Of a stretch of 30,567 nt of DNA, positions 14,457-23,433 are shown one piece after another. The position numbers and the translations under genes were made by a program. This DNA comes from Limousia pullorum. Its GTDB lineage: Bacteria; Bacillota; Clostridia; Oscillospirales; Acutalibacteraceae. The DNA lies in NCBI GenBank assembly GCA_018714545.1, contig DVNG01000007.1, forward strand, positions 1-30,567. The letters are read 5' to 3'. Numbering within the stretch: the stretch's first letter is position 1; each line of letters begins with the position of its first letter. Below the pieces are notes generated by a model. It saw only the letters and a program-made list of their open reading frames with translations, had not been told where the DNA came from and did not search any database.

Positions 14457-16271
14457 TTAGGATTCTGAGCTGTACAGATCGCCGTCATACCAGCTTATCT
14501 CGCCGTCTGCATATGCCTCTGAAAAACTCTTATCCTCCGGCTTTGTGCCGCCGTAGGTCCAGTAATAGACATCCGGCCATACCATATCCGTATTCACTGA
14601 CGCATTGTCAACATTTACTGTTGGGTCCTCATCGGGACGAACACGTCTTGCAATAACTGCGGTTCTGAAGTTCTCAAACTCATATGTGCAGGTTGAAAGT
14701 GTTATAAGCTGGTCATCCTCGTTTACAGTTACATCCGTGTCGATAATTGACCTTTCTCTTACATCGTATACAAAGTCCAAAAACTCCTCATCTGAATTAA
14801 AATTACCTGCAAGGTAATTGAAAAATTCTCCGTGACTTTCCAGAGCGTTTGTATGGATTACAGCAATGATTTTCCAGTCCGCATTCCATTCAGGTGTATT
14901 GAAGTGAACTATCGGAGCTGACTTATAAAAATTAAGATTTACATTAGGCGTTCCGTTGCCGTCAGCAAAACCTGTACCGTAATATGTGAGATTTCCGAAC
15001 ATGCTTCCGTCGTTCATGTGATGACCGTGGAGAACGATATTTTTAGTATCAAGTCCGCCGTATGATGTTGGGTCGGTAAAGATTGAACCGTAGCTGTCCC
15101 ACTGGTCAGCATAGTTGTGTGTAAGATAGTAGGGGTTTGTTGTTCCCGGCCCATCCCCTTCATGGGAAAGCACAGGATAGTCGATTACCGTATTGTCTAT
15201 GGAAATCCAGCCTATTATCTCGTCGTTTATTTCCTTGAGAGCGTCCCAGTTGTATGAAATCTCTTCAGGTTCAGTTTCAGAGGTCTCCTCTGTTTCCTCG
15301 GTTTCATCTTGAATTTCTGTATTAGCTGTAGGCTTGTTATAGAAAATATTCTGTATTTCGTTTTGGCGTTTTTCGTTTTGCGCAGGAAGAATTACAACCT
15401 CGTTTACAATCATAGCAGCGCTTATAACTATTGTCACAAAAGCCACAAGGATAACAGACTTTCTCACAATCTCAAGAGGCTTATCCCCTTTGCACGGGAA
15501 ATTTCTTCTGAAAAATCCCTTTTTGTTTTTCTTCTTCTCGGCTTTTTTAAGCTTTTTTTCCTCTTTTTTGGAAAGTGGCTCCGGAATAAACTCTATATCC
15601 TTTGGAATAGTGTTTTCCTCTTCCGTGGAAGAAATGATATCAACGCTCTCCTGTTCCTCATCGGTTGGTTCAGGCTCTGAGTTACTGTAAATTTCGTTAT
15701 TCTCAGTACTGTGTGTTTCCTCGGCGGATTTCTGATTATCATTAGAAAAATCAAAACCATTCGGAAAAAGCAGGTTGCTTCCCCTGAACTTGTTCAAAGC
15801 GCAGGTTGTGGCTTCAAATATTAAATTTACAATATTTTTTTTCGTCAAGGTTTCACTGGGAAGTACAATTATCCTTGTGTTGTAAATTGTAAAGCAGTAT
15901 CCGTTTTGACCGCATCCCAGATTGTCAATCGTAAACACTTTAACGTGAAATTGTTTGTTTCTATCCTGAATTGGGAGAGAGTTTTTATATCTGGTTTCCC
16001 AGTTATAAATAATTTTTGAAAACACTGACTGAAAATCCGCTCTGCAGGTTTCGTCAATGGCGTTAGCTATTATTATAATCTCCGGCGACGACTGGTCGTT
16101 TACACTGTTGATTATGGCTTCTTCTATTTTTGAGGTGCTTCTGTCAATCTCTGTCTTAAATAAAATCTGTATATCCAGTTTTGCAAGACCTGCTACAATA
16201 GCTCCCAAATTTTGATTAAGACGGTTTATTTCTTCCTGATTTCCTCGAATTGAAAATAATTCACAGTTCAT
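14457..16271 (-). CDS. Class B sortase with long cytoplasmic N-terminal domain
   Basis: A 604-aa membrane-anchored transpeptidase that would join surface proteins to the cell wall or to each other. The C-terminal catalytic domain shows class B features: DYPVLSHEGDG, NIVLHGHHMNDGSMFG with the catalytic His, TLSTCTYEFENFR with Cys528, and a likely catalytic Arg536. A single membrane segment lies at about 271-295, preceded by a Lys-rich stretch (KKEEKKLKKAEKKKNKK). Residues 1-165 form a separate cytoplasmic domain, and an acidic Glu/Ser-rich linker spans about 180-225. Typical class B sortases have only a short cytoplasmic tail (usual length about 220-300 aa). No substrate with a sorting signal was seen in this window. 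AAAGGAGGAATG precedes the start. It is apparently co-transcribed with thiI, with a 40-base gap. Confidence 0.9.
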   Translation of the reverse strand: MNCELFSIRGNQEEINRLNQNLGAIVAGLAKLDIQILFKTEIDRSTSKIEEAIINSVNDQSSPEIIIIANAIDETCRADFQSVFSKIIYNWETRYKNSLPIQDRNKQFHVKVFTIDNLGCGQNGYCFTIYNTRIIVLPSETLTKKNIVNLIFEATTCALNKFRGSNLLFPNGFDFSNDNQKSAEETHSTENNEIYSNSEPEPTDEEQESVDIISSTEEENTIPKDIEFIPEPLSKKEEKKLKKAEKKKNKKGFFRRNFPCKGDKPLEIVRKSVILVAFVTIVISAAMIVNEVVILPAQNEKRQNEIQNIFYNKPTANTEIQDETEETEETSETEPEEISYNWDALKEINDEIIGWISIDNTVIDYPVLSHEGDGPGTTNPYYLTHNYADQWDSYGSIFTDPTSYGGLDTKNIVLHGHHMNDGSMFGNLTYYGTGFADGNGTPNVNLNFYKSAPIVHFNTPEWNADWKIIAVIHTNALESHGEFFNYLAGNFNSDEEFLDFVYDVRERSIIDTDVTVNEDDQLITLSTCTYEFENFRTAVIARRVRPDEDPTVNVDNASVNTDMVWPDVYYWTYGGTKPEDKSFSEAYADGEISWYDGDLYSSES

Positions 16272-16311
16272 TTAAGAAACATTCCTCCTTTACCGGATTT
16301 CGGCTTTGATT

Positions 16312-17490
16312 TCAAGGCTCAATCACAGTTACTTTAAGGTCTGAAAGAGCTTTTTCAATCATAGCGTCGAAATCTGCTTTTTCTTCTGCCTGTTTTATAT
16401 ATTTAAGAACCGGACGTGTGCGTGGGTGTTTTGGTGTAAACACTGTGCAGCAGTCCTCGTAAGGCTCTATTGATGTTTCAAAAGTATCTATTTTTCTGGA
16501 AATAGTTATTATTTCTTCCTTGTCCATTCCGATAAGGGGACGGAAAACCAGCATGTCGGCGGCTTCGTCGGTGCAGGCAAGTGCGTGAATTGTCTGGCTT
16601 GCAACCTGACCCAAGCTTTCGCCTGTGATAAGTGCAGTGCAGTCATTGTCTGCGGCAATTCTTGAGGAAATTTTCATCATCATTCTTCTCATTATAATTG
16701 TGAAAAGCTCCTCAGGGCATTTGCTCTGGATTACCTCCTGAATTTCAGTAAAAGGAACTGTATACATTGTCATTCTTCCGCTGTAAAGGCTTACTTTTTT
16801 CAAAAGCTTTACAACCTTTTGTTCAGCTCTTTCGCTGGTGTATGGAGGGCTTGCAAAGTGAATTGCTGTGAGCTTTATTCCTCTTTTTGCCATCATCCAT
16901 GCGGCAACCGGAGAATCTATTCCTCCGCTTATAAGGATTGCAGCGTTTCCGCCTGTTCCAACAGGAATACCGCCTGCTCCCCTGATAACAGAACCACGCA
17001 CATAAGCCGCAAAGTCACGGACTTCAACGGTTACAATTATGTCCGGGTTATGCACGTCAACGGTGAGGTGAGGGAATTTCTCAAGGATTTTCTCTCCTGT
17101 ATATGCGCAGATTTCCGGTGATTTAAGAGGGAATTTTTTATCGGAACGCTTTGCCTCAACCTTAAATGTGGAAGCCTCCTCCAATTCCTCACAGAGATAC
17201 TCAAGTCCCTTTGAAACAATGTCGTCCATGTCCTTGTCGCAAACGCAGGCACGGGAAAATGCAACTATTCCAAAGATTTTTTCAATTCTTGAGCTTACCT
17301 CGTCCAAGTCCACATCCTCGGAAAGAGGCTCAACATACAATGTGGACTGAGCGGAAGAAATTTTAAATGCGCCCAAATCACGCAGATTGTTTTTTATGTT
17401 CTTTTTGAGAATATCCTCAAAGGTTCTTCTGTTAAGGCCTTTAAGTGTAATCTCACCCAGTTTTATCAAAATTATTTCTCTCATTTTCAT
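16312..17490 (-). CDS. thiI: tRNA 4-thiouridine sulfurtransferase ThiI
   Basis: A 392-aa enzyme that adenylates U8 of tRNA and transfers sulfur to give 4-thiouridine; it may also supply sulfur for thiamine synthesis. The N-terminal ferredoxin-like and THUMP domains cover about residues 1-170, followed by the PP-loop SGGIDS at 188-193. Length is that of the short form without the C-terminal rhodanese domain found in E. coli, as is usual in Firmicutes, where a dedicated cysteine desulfurase supplies sulfur. That desulfurase gene lies directly upstream, 15 bases away. Starts at 17490 and 17484 (both ATG) are both reasonable. Confidence 0.95.
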   Translation of the reverse strand: MKMREIILIKLGEITLKGLNRRTFEDILKKNIKNNLRDLGAFKISSAQSTLYVEPLSEDVDLDEVSSRIEKIFGIVAFSRACVCDKDMDDIVSKGLEYLCEELEEASTFKVEAKRSDKKFPLKSPEICAYTGEKILEKFPHLTVDVHNPDIIVTVEVRDFAAYVRGSVIRGAGGIPVGTGGNAAILISGGIDSPVAAWMMAKRGIKLTAIHFASPPYTSERAEQKVVKLLKKVSLYSGRMTMYTVPFTEIQEVIQSKCPEELFTIIMRRMMMKISSRIAADNDCTALITGESLGQVASQTIHALACTDEAADMLVFRPLIGMDKEEIITISRKIDTFETSIEPYEDCCTVFTPKHPRTRPVLKYIKQAEEKADFDAMIEKALSDLKVTVIEP

Positions 17491-17505
17491 AAATCCTTTT
17501 CTTTA

Positions 17506-18645
17506 TCAGTTGTATTTTTTTCTTACCAGTGAACCGCATCCGGAAATTATCCCCTCCACAAGTGCGTCCACATCCTCTTTTGTATTGAACTTTGAAAAGC
17601 TTATTCTAAGTGCGCTGTCAATTCTCTGGTCGGAAAGCTTCATAGCCTTTAAAACATAGCTTCTCTGACCCTTTGCGCAGGCGCTGGAACTTGAAATATA
17701 TACACCCTTGGAAGCCAAATGGTGAAGCATTGTTTCGCTCTTTATTCCCAAAACCGAAATGTTGATAATATAGGGCAGGCAATCCTTTGGAGAATTTACC
17801 TGTACTCCGTCGATTTGCAAAAGCTTTTCCAAGGCATAGTCACGCAAAGCGGTTACGTTTTTCATATTTTCCTCAATGTCAAAAAGTGAAACCGCTGTTC
17901 CAAAAGCGCAGATAAGAGGAACACACTCTGTGCCTGGACGGATTTTTTTCTGCTGTTCGCCGCCGTGGATAAGTGGAAGAATTCTCACACCTTTTCTTAT
18001 GTAAAGTGCGCCAACACCTTTAGGGCCGTGAACCTTGTGTGCGCTTATTGTTATAAGGTCGGCGCCCAGCTTTGAAGCTTTAAGAGAAATTTTTCCGTAA
18101 GCCTGAACGCAGTCCGTGTGGAACAAAGCAGGGGATTTTTTTCTTTTTATAATCTTTGCAATCTTGTCCGTTGGAAAAATAGCTCCCGTTTCATTGTTCA
18201 CTGTCATAACTGAAACAACCACGGTTTTTTCGTCTATAGCCTCTTCAATATCCTTTATATTGATATATCCGTCCTCGTCGAGGAAAATTTTGACCACTTC
18301 AAAACCTTCCTTTTCAAGGCTTTCTGCTGTTTCCAAAACAGAACTGTGCTCAACAGCGGAGATAACTATTTTGTTTCCCTTGCGCTTTGCGGCGTGGGCG
18401 GCTCCGATTATAGCTGTGTTGTTGGCTTCTGTGCCGCCGCTTGTGAAGAATATTTCCTCAGGTGTTACGCCTAAGGATTTAGCGATTATTTCTCTTGATT
18501 TCTCCACCTCGTCCTCCGCTTCCATTCCCTTGTTGTGGAGGGATGAAGGGTTTCCGTATTTTGTTGTCATCATTTCAAAAGCTTTCTGTGCCGCTTCACG
18601 GCAAACCGCCGTTGTGGCGCTGTTGTCAAGATAATGCTCCGTCAT
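17506..18645 (-). CDS. nifS: Cysteine desulfurase (NifS/IscS family)
   Basis: A 379-aa PLP enzyme that releases sulfur from cysteine as a protein persulfide. The PLP lysine lies in SAHKVHGPKG (Lys204), His100 lies in AVEHSS, and the mobile active-site Cys lies in SSSSACAKGQ (Cys323). The start motif YLDNSATT is classic. It is paired with thiI as in the NifZ-ThiI pair of Bacillus subtilis, so its main client is probably tRNA thiolation. A general role in Fe-S assembly cannot be excluded. It is the first gene of the operon, with a promoter at 18687-18715. Confidence 0.95.
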   Translation of the reverse strand: MTEHYLDNSATTAVCREAAQKAFEMMTTKYGNPSSLHNKGMEAEDEVEKSREIIAKSLGVTPEEIFFTSGGTEANNTAIIGAAHAAKRKGNKIVISAVEHSSVLETAESLEKEGFEVVKIFLDEDGYINIKDIEEAIDEKTVVVSVMTVNNETGAIFPTDKIAKIIKRKKSPALFHTDCVQAYGKISLKASKLGADLITISAHKVHGPKGVGALYIRKGVRILPLIHGGEQQKKIRPGTECVPLICAFGTAVSLFDIEENMKNVTALRDYALEKLLQIDGVQVNSPKDCLPYIINISVLGIKSETMLHHLASKGVYISSSSACAKGQRSYVLKAMKLSDQRIDSALRISFSKFNTKEDVDALVEGIISGCGSLVRKKYN

Positions 18646-18686
18646 AAAATCCCTGTCCTTGAGTAAGAATAAATTTCGTACCTTTT

Positions 18687-18715
18687 ATTATACATCAATT
18701 TTTTATTCTTGGAAA
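18687..18715 (-). promoter_or_regulatory. Promoter of the nifS-thiI-sortase operon
   Basis: On the minus strand TTTCCA (18715-18710) and TATAAT (18692-18687) are separated by 17 bases, about 40 bases before the nifS start. The -10 is consensus and the -35 is moderate. The rest of the 250-base gap up to 18893 shows no further gene. Confidence 0.65.
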
Positions 18716-18893
18716 GACTTTAACTCTAAATTGCTGAAACATCTGATATATATTGTTGAAAATGGAGCTTTTTAATCAATAAAACCTATTTATCCTTATT
18801 ATAGACAGAGAAATTTTATCCGCTTTCTGTGACAAAGAAAAAACAATTTCGTGAGTGGATGTTGAATTTGATTTTTAAATTAAATTACCAATA

Positions 18894-19775
18894 TTACTTT
18901 TTTATGGCTTTTACAAGCTCTTTATATTGTTTTGGGGTTACTCCCTTGTATTCCTTAAACTTCCTGATAAAGTAGCTGAAATTGTCAAAACCCACATTTA
19001 CAGCCGCTTCGGAAATTGATATGTCTGACTGAGAAAGAAGCTTCGACGCTTTTTGTATTCTATACTCGTTTATGAAAACAATGGGCGTTTTTCCTGTTTC
19101 CTTATGGAAATAATTGCAGAAATAGTTGGGACTCATATAGCAGATTTTTGCCAGCTCCTCAAGGGTTATTTTATTTTCGTAATTTTCCTTGATATACCCG
19201 ATTACTTTTTTCAATTTGCTTATTGAGTCCTCCTGTGTGGAGGTGGAAATATTCTGGGAAAAACACTTATTTCTGCTTAAAATATCTATCACATGGAGAA
19301 GCTGGAGCTTTAATGACAAGGCTCCGCCGCTGGGGTTGCTGTGATAAATTTTTACCGTTTCCTTTAAGTATGGCAGTATCTCCCTTTGCAGCCCTGACTG
19401 AGCGTCACTGAAAACCGTAGGAAAAAGCATTTTATTTCCAGTTACAGGCTGCACAATGCTGTGCTGGCACAAATCGTAAAATTCAAAATCGAGGATTTTA
19501 GGCTGAAACACGATTGCATGGTGAAGAGAGCTTCCGGTGGATTTAATTTCGTGGAGTTCACCGCTGTTTATAAAGCAAATTTCATTTTCCGTGAGAGAAT
19601 ATTGTTTTCCGTGAACTGTGATATTTACAGAGCCGTGTTCAACATACACCCACTCAAATTCCTCATGCCAATGCTGGGGTACAAAATAGAAACCCTCGTT
19701 GTCGTGCTGGGAATACACCTGCAAAGGAAAAACCGGTGTGCCGTGGACTGTGTTTTCGTGGAAAGGATTTGACAT
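18894..19775 (-). CDS. AraC-family transcriptional regulator with cupin sensor domain
   Basis: A protein of about 293 aa. Residues ~15-100 form a cupin-like AraC-type ligand domain (QHWHEEFEWVYVEHGS, LTENEICFINSGELHEI). The last ~100 residues hold the double helix-turn-helix (LEELAKICYMSPNYFCNYFH; ISEAAVNVGFDNFSYFIRKF plus KGVTPKQYK). The ATG at 19775 was chosen because AAGGTGA lies 5 bases upstream; a GTG at 19784 overlaps it. The gene is divergent from the GH13 glucosidase, so it probably controls it in response to an isomalto- or malto-oligosaccharide. The ligand is inferred from the neighbour only. Confidence 0.88.
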   Translation of the reverse strand: MSNPFHENTVHGTPVFPLQVYSQHDNEGFYFVPQHWHEEFEWVYVEHGSVNITVHGKQYSLTENEICFINSGELHEIKSTGSSLHHAIVFQPKILDFEFYDLCQHSIVQPVTGNKMLFPTVFSDAQSGLQREILPYLKETVKIYHSNPSGGALSLKLQLLHVIDILSRNKCFSQNISTSTQEDSISKLKKVIGYIKENYENKITLEELAKICYMSPNYFCNYFHKETGKTPIVFINEYRIQKASKLLSQSDISISEAAVNVGFDNFSYFIRKFKEYKGVTPKQYKELVKAIKK

Positions 19776-19792
19776 TGCGCTCACCTTAATCG

Positions 19793-19820
19793 TAATATTG
19801 TGTTATTTGATGTTAATATT
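19793..19820. promoter_or_regulatory. Direct repeat operator, probable AraC-family site
   Basis: TAATATT occurs at 19793-19799 and again at 19814-19820, a 21-base period equal to two helical turns, in the spacer between divergent regulator and glucosidase genes. This geometry is usual for AraC-family activator sites. Confidence 0.5.
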
Positions 19821-19847
19821 ATTGAAGATGAAAGAACTTTTTTATAT

Positions 19848-19853
19848 TATACT
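19848..19853 (+). promoter_or_regulatory. -10 element of the glucosidase promoter
   Basis: TATACT at 19848-19853 lies 36 bases before the start codon. No good -35 hexamer is present at 16-18 bases, consistent with activation from the upstream direct repeats. Confidence 0.55.
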
Positions 19854-19888
19854 CAAAGTAAGAAAAAAACACAAGGAGTGTGGATAAA

Positions 19889-21511
19889 ATGCTGAAAGAT
19901 TGGTGGAAAAACAGCGTTGTTTATCAGATTTACCCACGCAGTTTCTGCGACGGAAACGGCGACGGTGTTGGAGATATAAAGGGAATCATCTCAAAATTGT
20001 GGTATTTATCAAAGCTTGGAATTGACGTTATCTGGTTAAGCCCAACATACCCTTCCCCAAACGCCGACAACGGCTATGATATATCCGACTATTACGGTGT
20101 TTCCGAGGAATACGGCACCATGGACGAAATGAAAGAGCTTATCAAAAAGTGCGACGAGCTGGGCATAAAAATCGTTATGGACTTGGTTGTAAACCATTCC
20201 TCCGATGAACACCCATGGTTTATTGAAGCCAAAAAATCAAAGGACAACAAGTACCGTGATTTCTACATCTGGAGAAAAGGTGATGGAGAAAATCCTCCCA
20301 ACGATTTAAAGGCATCATTCGGCGGAAGCGCATGGGAGTATTCTCCGGAAACAGGCGAGTATTACCTGCACTTTTTCAGCAAGAAACAGCCTGACTTGAA
20401 CTGGGAAAATCCAAACATGAGAAAAGAAATCTGGAAAATGATGAACTACTGGATTGACTTGGGCATAGGCGGTTTCAGAATGGATGTTATAGATACTATA
20501 GGCAAGGTTCCCGACAAAAAGATAAGAGAGAACGGCCCTATGCTCCACGAGTACATTAAGGAAATGCACCGTGAAACTCTGGATGGCAAAAATCTTTTGA
20601 CTGTGGGAGAATGTTGGAGTGCCAACACAGATGACGGAATTAAATACTCAAACCCCGAAAGACATGAACTGAGCATGATTTTCCAGTTTGAACAGTGTAT
20701 GCTGGACAGAATCCCGGGCGGAGAACGCTGGGACTCAAGGCCTTTACAGCTTACTGAGCTTAAGCAGGTGTTCTCAAAATGGCAGAATGAGTTATACGGC
20801 AAAGGCTGGAACAGTTTGTTCTGGGACAATCACGACCTTCCAAGAATAGTTTCACGCTGGGGCAATGACGGAGAATACCGTGTGCTTTCCGCAAAAATGC
20901 TTGCAACTCTCCTCCATGGTATGCAGGGAACTCCCTACATCTACCAGGGCGAGGAAATAGGTATGACAAATGTTCCGTTTAACCGTCTTGAGGATTTTTC
21001 CGATATTGAAAGCGTAAACATGCGCAAGGAGTGGAAAGAAAAGGGAAAGACCGACGAAGAAATTTTAGCGTCATTAAAAAGAAATTCAAGGGACAATGCA
21101 AGAACCCCTATGCAGTGGAACAGCGGATATCAGGCAGGATTTACCACAGGAACACCATGGTACAAGGTAAATCCCAACTATGTTGAAATCAACGCCGAGG
21201 ACGCATTGAATGACGAAAATTCAATTTTCTATTACTATCAAAAGCTTATAAAGCTGAGAAAAAGCACCCCAACTATTATCCACGGAAAATATGAGCTTTT
21301 ACTGCCCGAGGACGAGGATATTTACGCATATCTGAGAACCTACGAGGGCGAAACAATCCTTGTAGTATGCAACTTCCACAACTGCAACAGAACATTTTCA
21401 TTTGAGGGCAAGGGCGAAACACTTATTTCAAACTACCCTACAGAAAAAATTGTTGATTTAAAAAATATAGAGCTTAAACCTTACGAAAGCGCAATTTATA
21501 AAATTATCTGA
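19889..21511 (+). CDS. GH13 oligo-1,6-glucosidase-like enzyme
   Basis: A 540-aa cytoplasmic glycoside hydrolase family 13 enzyme that releases glucose from the non-reducing end of short alpha-glucosides. The Ca-site loop DGNGDGVGDI (21-30), DLVVNH (98-103), QPDLNW, GFRMDVID with nucleophile Asp199, GECW with acid/base Glu241, and DNHD with Asp316 are all present. Val200 follows the nucleophile; in the family Val here goes with alpha-1,6 (isomaltose-type) activity and Thr with maltase, so oligo-1,6-glucosidase is favoured. ATG 19889 was chosen because AAGGAG lies 10 bases upstream; GTG 19880 is too close to it. It is a single-gene unit divergent from an AraC regulator. Confidence 0.92.
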   Translation: MLKDWWKNSVVYQIYPRSFCDGNGDGVGDIKGIISKLWYLSKLGIDVIWLSPTYPSPNADNGYDISDYYGVSEEYGTMDEMKELIKKCDELGIKIVMDLVVNHSSDEHPWFIEAKKSKDNKYRDFYIWRKGDGENPPNDLKASFGGSAWEYSPETGEYYLHFFSKKQPDLNWENPNMRKEIWKMMNYWIDLGIGGFRMDVIDTIGKVPDKKIRENGPMLHEYIKEMHRETLDGKNLLTVGECWSANTDDGIKYSNPERHELSMIFQFEQCMLDRIPGGERWDSRPLQLTELKQVFSKWQNELYGKGWNSLFWDNHDLPRIVSRWGNDGEYRVLSAKMLATLLHGMQGTPYIYQGEEIGMTNVPFNRLEDFSDIESVNMRKEWKEKGKTDEEILASLKRNSRDNARTPMQWNSGYQAGFTTGTPWYKVNPNYVEINAEDALNDENSIFYYYQKLIKLRKSTPTIIHGKYELLLPEDEDIYAYLRTYEGETILVVCNFHNCNRTFSFEGKGETLISNYPTEKIVDLKNIELKPYESAIYKII

Positions 21512-21521
21512 TTTTAAAACG

Positions 21522-21558
21522 AATCCCCACGAATTTGTTTATTTTCGTGGGGATTTTT
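21522..21558 (+). terminator. Terminator after the GH13 gene
   Basis: A perfect 12-bp stem pairs 21522-21533 with 21544-21555, with a 10-base loop and T residues to 21558. Confidence 0.92.
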
Positions 21559-21562
21559 GCTG

Positions 21563-21591
21563 TTGAGATATCTTTTCTTTGGTGATATACT
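21563..21591 (+). promoter_or_regulatory. Promoter of the two-component operon
   Basis: TTGAGA at 21563-21568 and TATACT at 21586-21591 with a 17-base spacer, directly after the preceding terminator. No BceR-like box is seen near it, which suggests constitutive expression. Confidence 0.78.
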
Positions 21592-21626
21592 TATTAAAAG
21601 AATTATTTAAAAATACGGAGAAAGCT

Positions 21627-22298
21627 ATGTACAAGATATATATTGTAGAAGACGACAGCTCTATCGCTTCAGCCATAAAACAACAGGCGGAAATGTGGGA
21701 TTTCACAGTCAAGGTGGCTCAGGATTTCAGAAACATTTTGGCTGAGTTTGCTTCATTCAGCCCTCATATTGTACTTTTGGACATTTCCCTGCCATTTTTC
21801 AACGGTTATCACTGGTGCAGTGAAATCCGCCGTGTTTCAAGCGTTCCGATAATTTTTATATCCTCAGCCTCTGACAACATGAATATAGTTATGGCTATGA
21901 ACATGGGCGGCGACGATTTTGTGGCGAAGCCCTTTGACCAAAGCGTGCTCATGGCTAAAATTCAGGCTCTTTTGAGAAGAACCTACGATTTCGGAAAATC
22001 CGTCACCGTCTTTGAACACAGAGGAGCAATGCTCAACACAGGTGACAACACCTTGACCTACGGCGAAACAAAAATCATACTCACAAAAAACGAATACAGA
22101 ATTTTGCTTGCCCTTATGGAAAGCAAAGGGAAAATTGTTAGCCGTGAGAGACTTATGGAAAGACTTTGGGAAACCGACAGCTTTGTTGACGAAAACACAC
22201 TTACTGTAAATGTAAACCGCCTGAGAAAAAAACTTGACGCCGCAGGACTTAAAAATTTTATAACCACAAAATTCGGCGTGGGTTATGTGATACTGTGA
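21627..22298 (+). CDS. OmpR-family response regulator, BceR-like
   Basis: A 223-aa response regulator. The receiver domain has the acidic pocket EDD (8-10), phospho-acceptor Asp52 in LLDISLP, and Lys101 in AKPFD. A winged-helix DNA-binding domain follows (KNEYRILLALMESKGKIVSRERLMERLW, VNRLRKKL, TKFGVGYVI). ATG 21627 was chosen because CGGAG lies just upstream and the protein then begins at the usual receiver start; an upstream in-frame start at 21579 would overlap the promoter. The kinase gene begins 13 bases after its stop. The best candidate target is the BceAB-like operon at 10415-13459. Confidence 0.92.
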   Translation: MYKIYIVEDDSSIASAIKQQAEMWDFTVKVAQDFRNILAEFASFSPHIVLLDISLPFFNGYHWCSEIRRVSSVPIIFISSASDNMNIVMAMNMGGDDFVAKPFDQSVLMAKIQALLRRTYDFGKSVTVFEHRGAMLNTGDNTLTYGETKIILTKNEYRILLALMESKGKIVSRERLMERLWETDSFVDENTLTVNVNRLRKKLDAAGLKNFITTKFGVGYVIL

Positions 22299-22311
22299 AA
22301 GGCGGTTTATT

Positions 22312-23304
22312 ATGAAATTTCTCATTTCTTATCTAAACTACAGAAAAAAGGTTATACTGGTTTTCCTTATATTTGCCGTTATTTTTTCCGTATCCTTTGC
22401 CCTCTATCATCTTCCCTTGGGCGCTGTGCTGTACCCTTTAGCCTTATGTCTTTTGGTGGCTTTGATTTTTGTTATCCGTGATTTTAACAGCATACGAAAA
22501 ACTCATAAGGATTTAGAAAAAATCAAAAAGCTTACAGTTTACGGAATGGAATTTCTTCCGGAAGCCAAAAACGAGATTGAAAAGGACTACGGAGATGTGG
22601 CTAACATTCTTTTTGAAGAAAACAAACAAATACGCCTTAAAATGGAAGAACGCTACAACGAAATGATAGACTACTACACCATGTGGGCTCATCAGATAAA
22701 AACTCCAATCGCCGCCATGAGGCTCAATCTTCAAAATGAAGACTCTGACTTTTCACGCAGGCTTACTGAGGATTTACAGAGAATAGAGCAGTATGTGGAA
22801 ATGGTACTTTGTTATCTCAGGCTTGATTCAAATTCCAGCGACTACGTAATCCGTGAATACGATATTGACAGTATTGTAAGGCAGGGCATAAAAAAATTTG
22901 CCAGCCAATTTATAAGAAAGAAAATAAAGCTTGACTATCGCCCCTCGGATTTAAAGATTGTCACCGATGAAAAGTGGCTGTTATTTGTAATAGAGCAGGT
23001 TTTATCCAACAGCCTTAAATACACAAAGCAGGGAAGCATTTCCGTTTTTGTAAACGACAATCAGGAGCTTTGCATAAAGGACACAGGAATAGGAATTGCA
23101 CCGGAGGATTTGCCGAGAATTTTTGAAAACGGTTACACAGGCTACAACGGCAGAAACGACAAAAAAGCCAGCGGCATAGGTCTGTATCTATGCAAGAGAA
23201 TTTGCAAAAATCTTGGACATGAAATAACAGCCTCCTCTGTCTTAGGCAAAGGCACAACCATAAAAATAAATCTTAACCAGAAAAAGATTTTTATTTCCGA
23301 TTAA
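22312..23304 (+). CDS. Intramembrane-sensing histidine kinase, BceS-like
   Basis: A 330-aa kinase with two membrane segments (about 13-32 and 36-55) joined by only a few residues, so there is no extracellular sensor domain. This is the architecture of BceS-type kinases that sense antibiotic through a BceAB transporter. The phospho-accepting His127 lies in MWAHQIKTPIAAM. The N-box is EQVLSNSLKYT, and the G boxes are KDTGIGIAPEDLPRIFE and SGIGLYLCK. It is encoded with its response regulator. Such kinases normally have the transporter genes next door, but here the only BceAB-like genes in the window are about 8 kb away on the other strand. Confidence 0.92.
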   Translation: MKFLISYLNYRKKVILVFLIFAVIFSVSFALYHLPLGAVLYPLALCLLVALIFVIRDFNSIRKTHKDLEKIKKLTVYGMEFLPEAKNEIEKDYGDVANILFEENKQIRLKMEERYNEMIDYYTMWAHQIKTPIAAMRLNLQNEDSDFSRRLTEDLQRIEQYVEMVLCYLRLDSNSSDYVIREYDIDSIVRQGIKKFASQFIRKKIKLDYRPSDLKIVTDEKWLLFVIEQVLSNSLKYTKQGSISVFVNDNQELCIKDTGIGIAPEDLPRIFENGYTGYNGRNDKKASGIGLYLCKRICKNLGHEITASSVLGKGTTIKINLNQKKIFISD

Positions 23305-23364
23305 AATTCAGCAGTGCTTAAAAACTCAAAAATATTTTGATTTCAACAACTTCCTTTTTATACG

Positions 23365-23406
23365 AAAACTCCCCGATTTTGGATTATCCAAAACGGGGAG
23401 TTTTTT
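23365..23406. terminator. Bidirectional terminator between kinase and nagB
   Basis: A long hairpin from 23365 to 23404: AAAACTCCCCG pairs with CGGGGAGTTTT, and TTTTGGA pairs with TCCAAAA inside, with one bulged A. A T-run reaches 23406. It lies between convergent genes and has T-rich flanks on both strands. Confidence 0.9.
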
Positions 23407-23433
23407 AATCGATGTTATTTATTACATCAAAAA

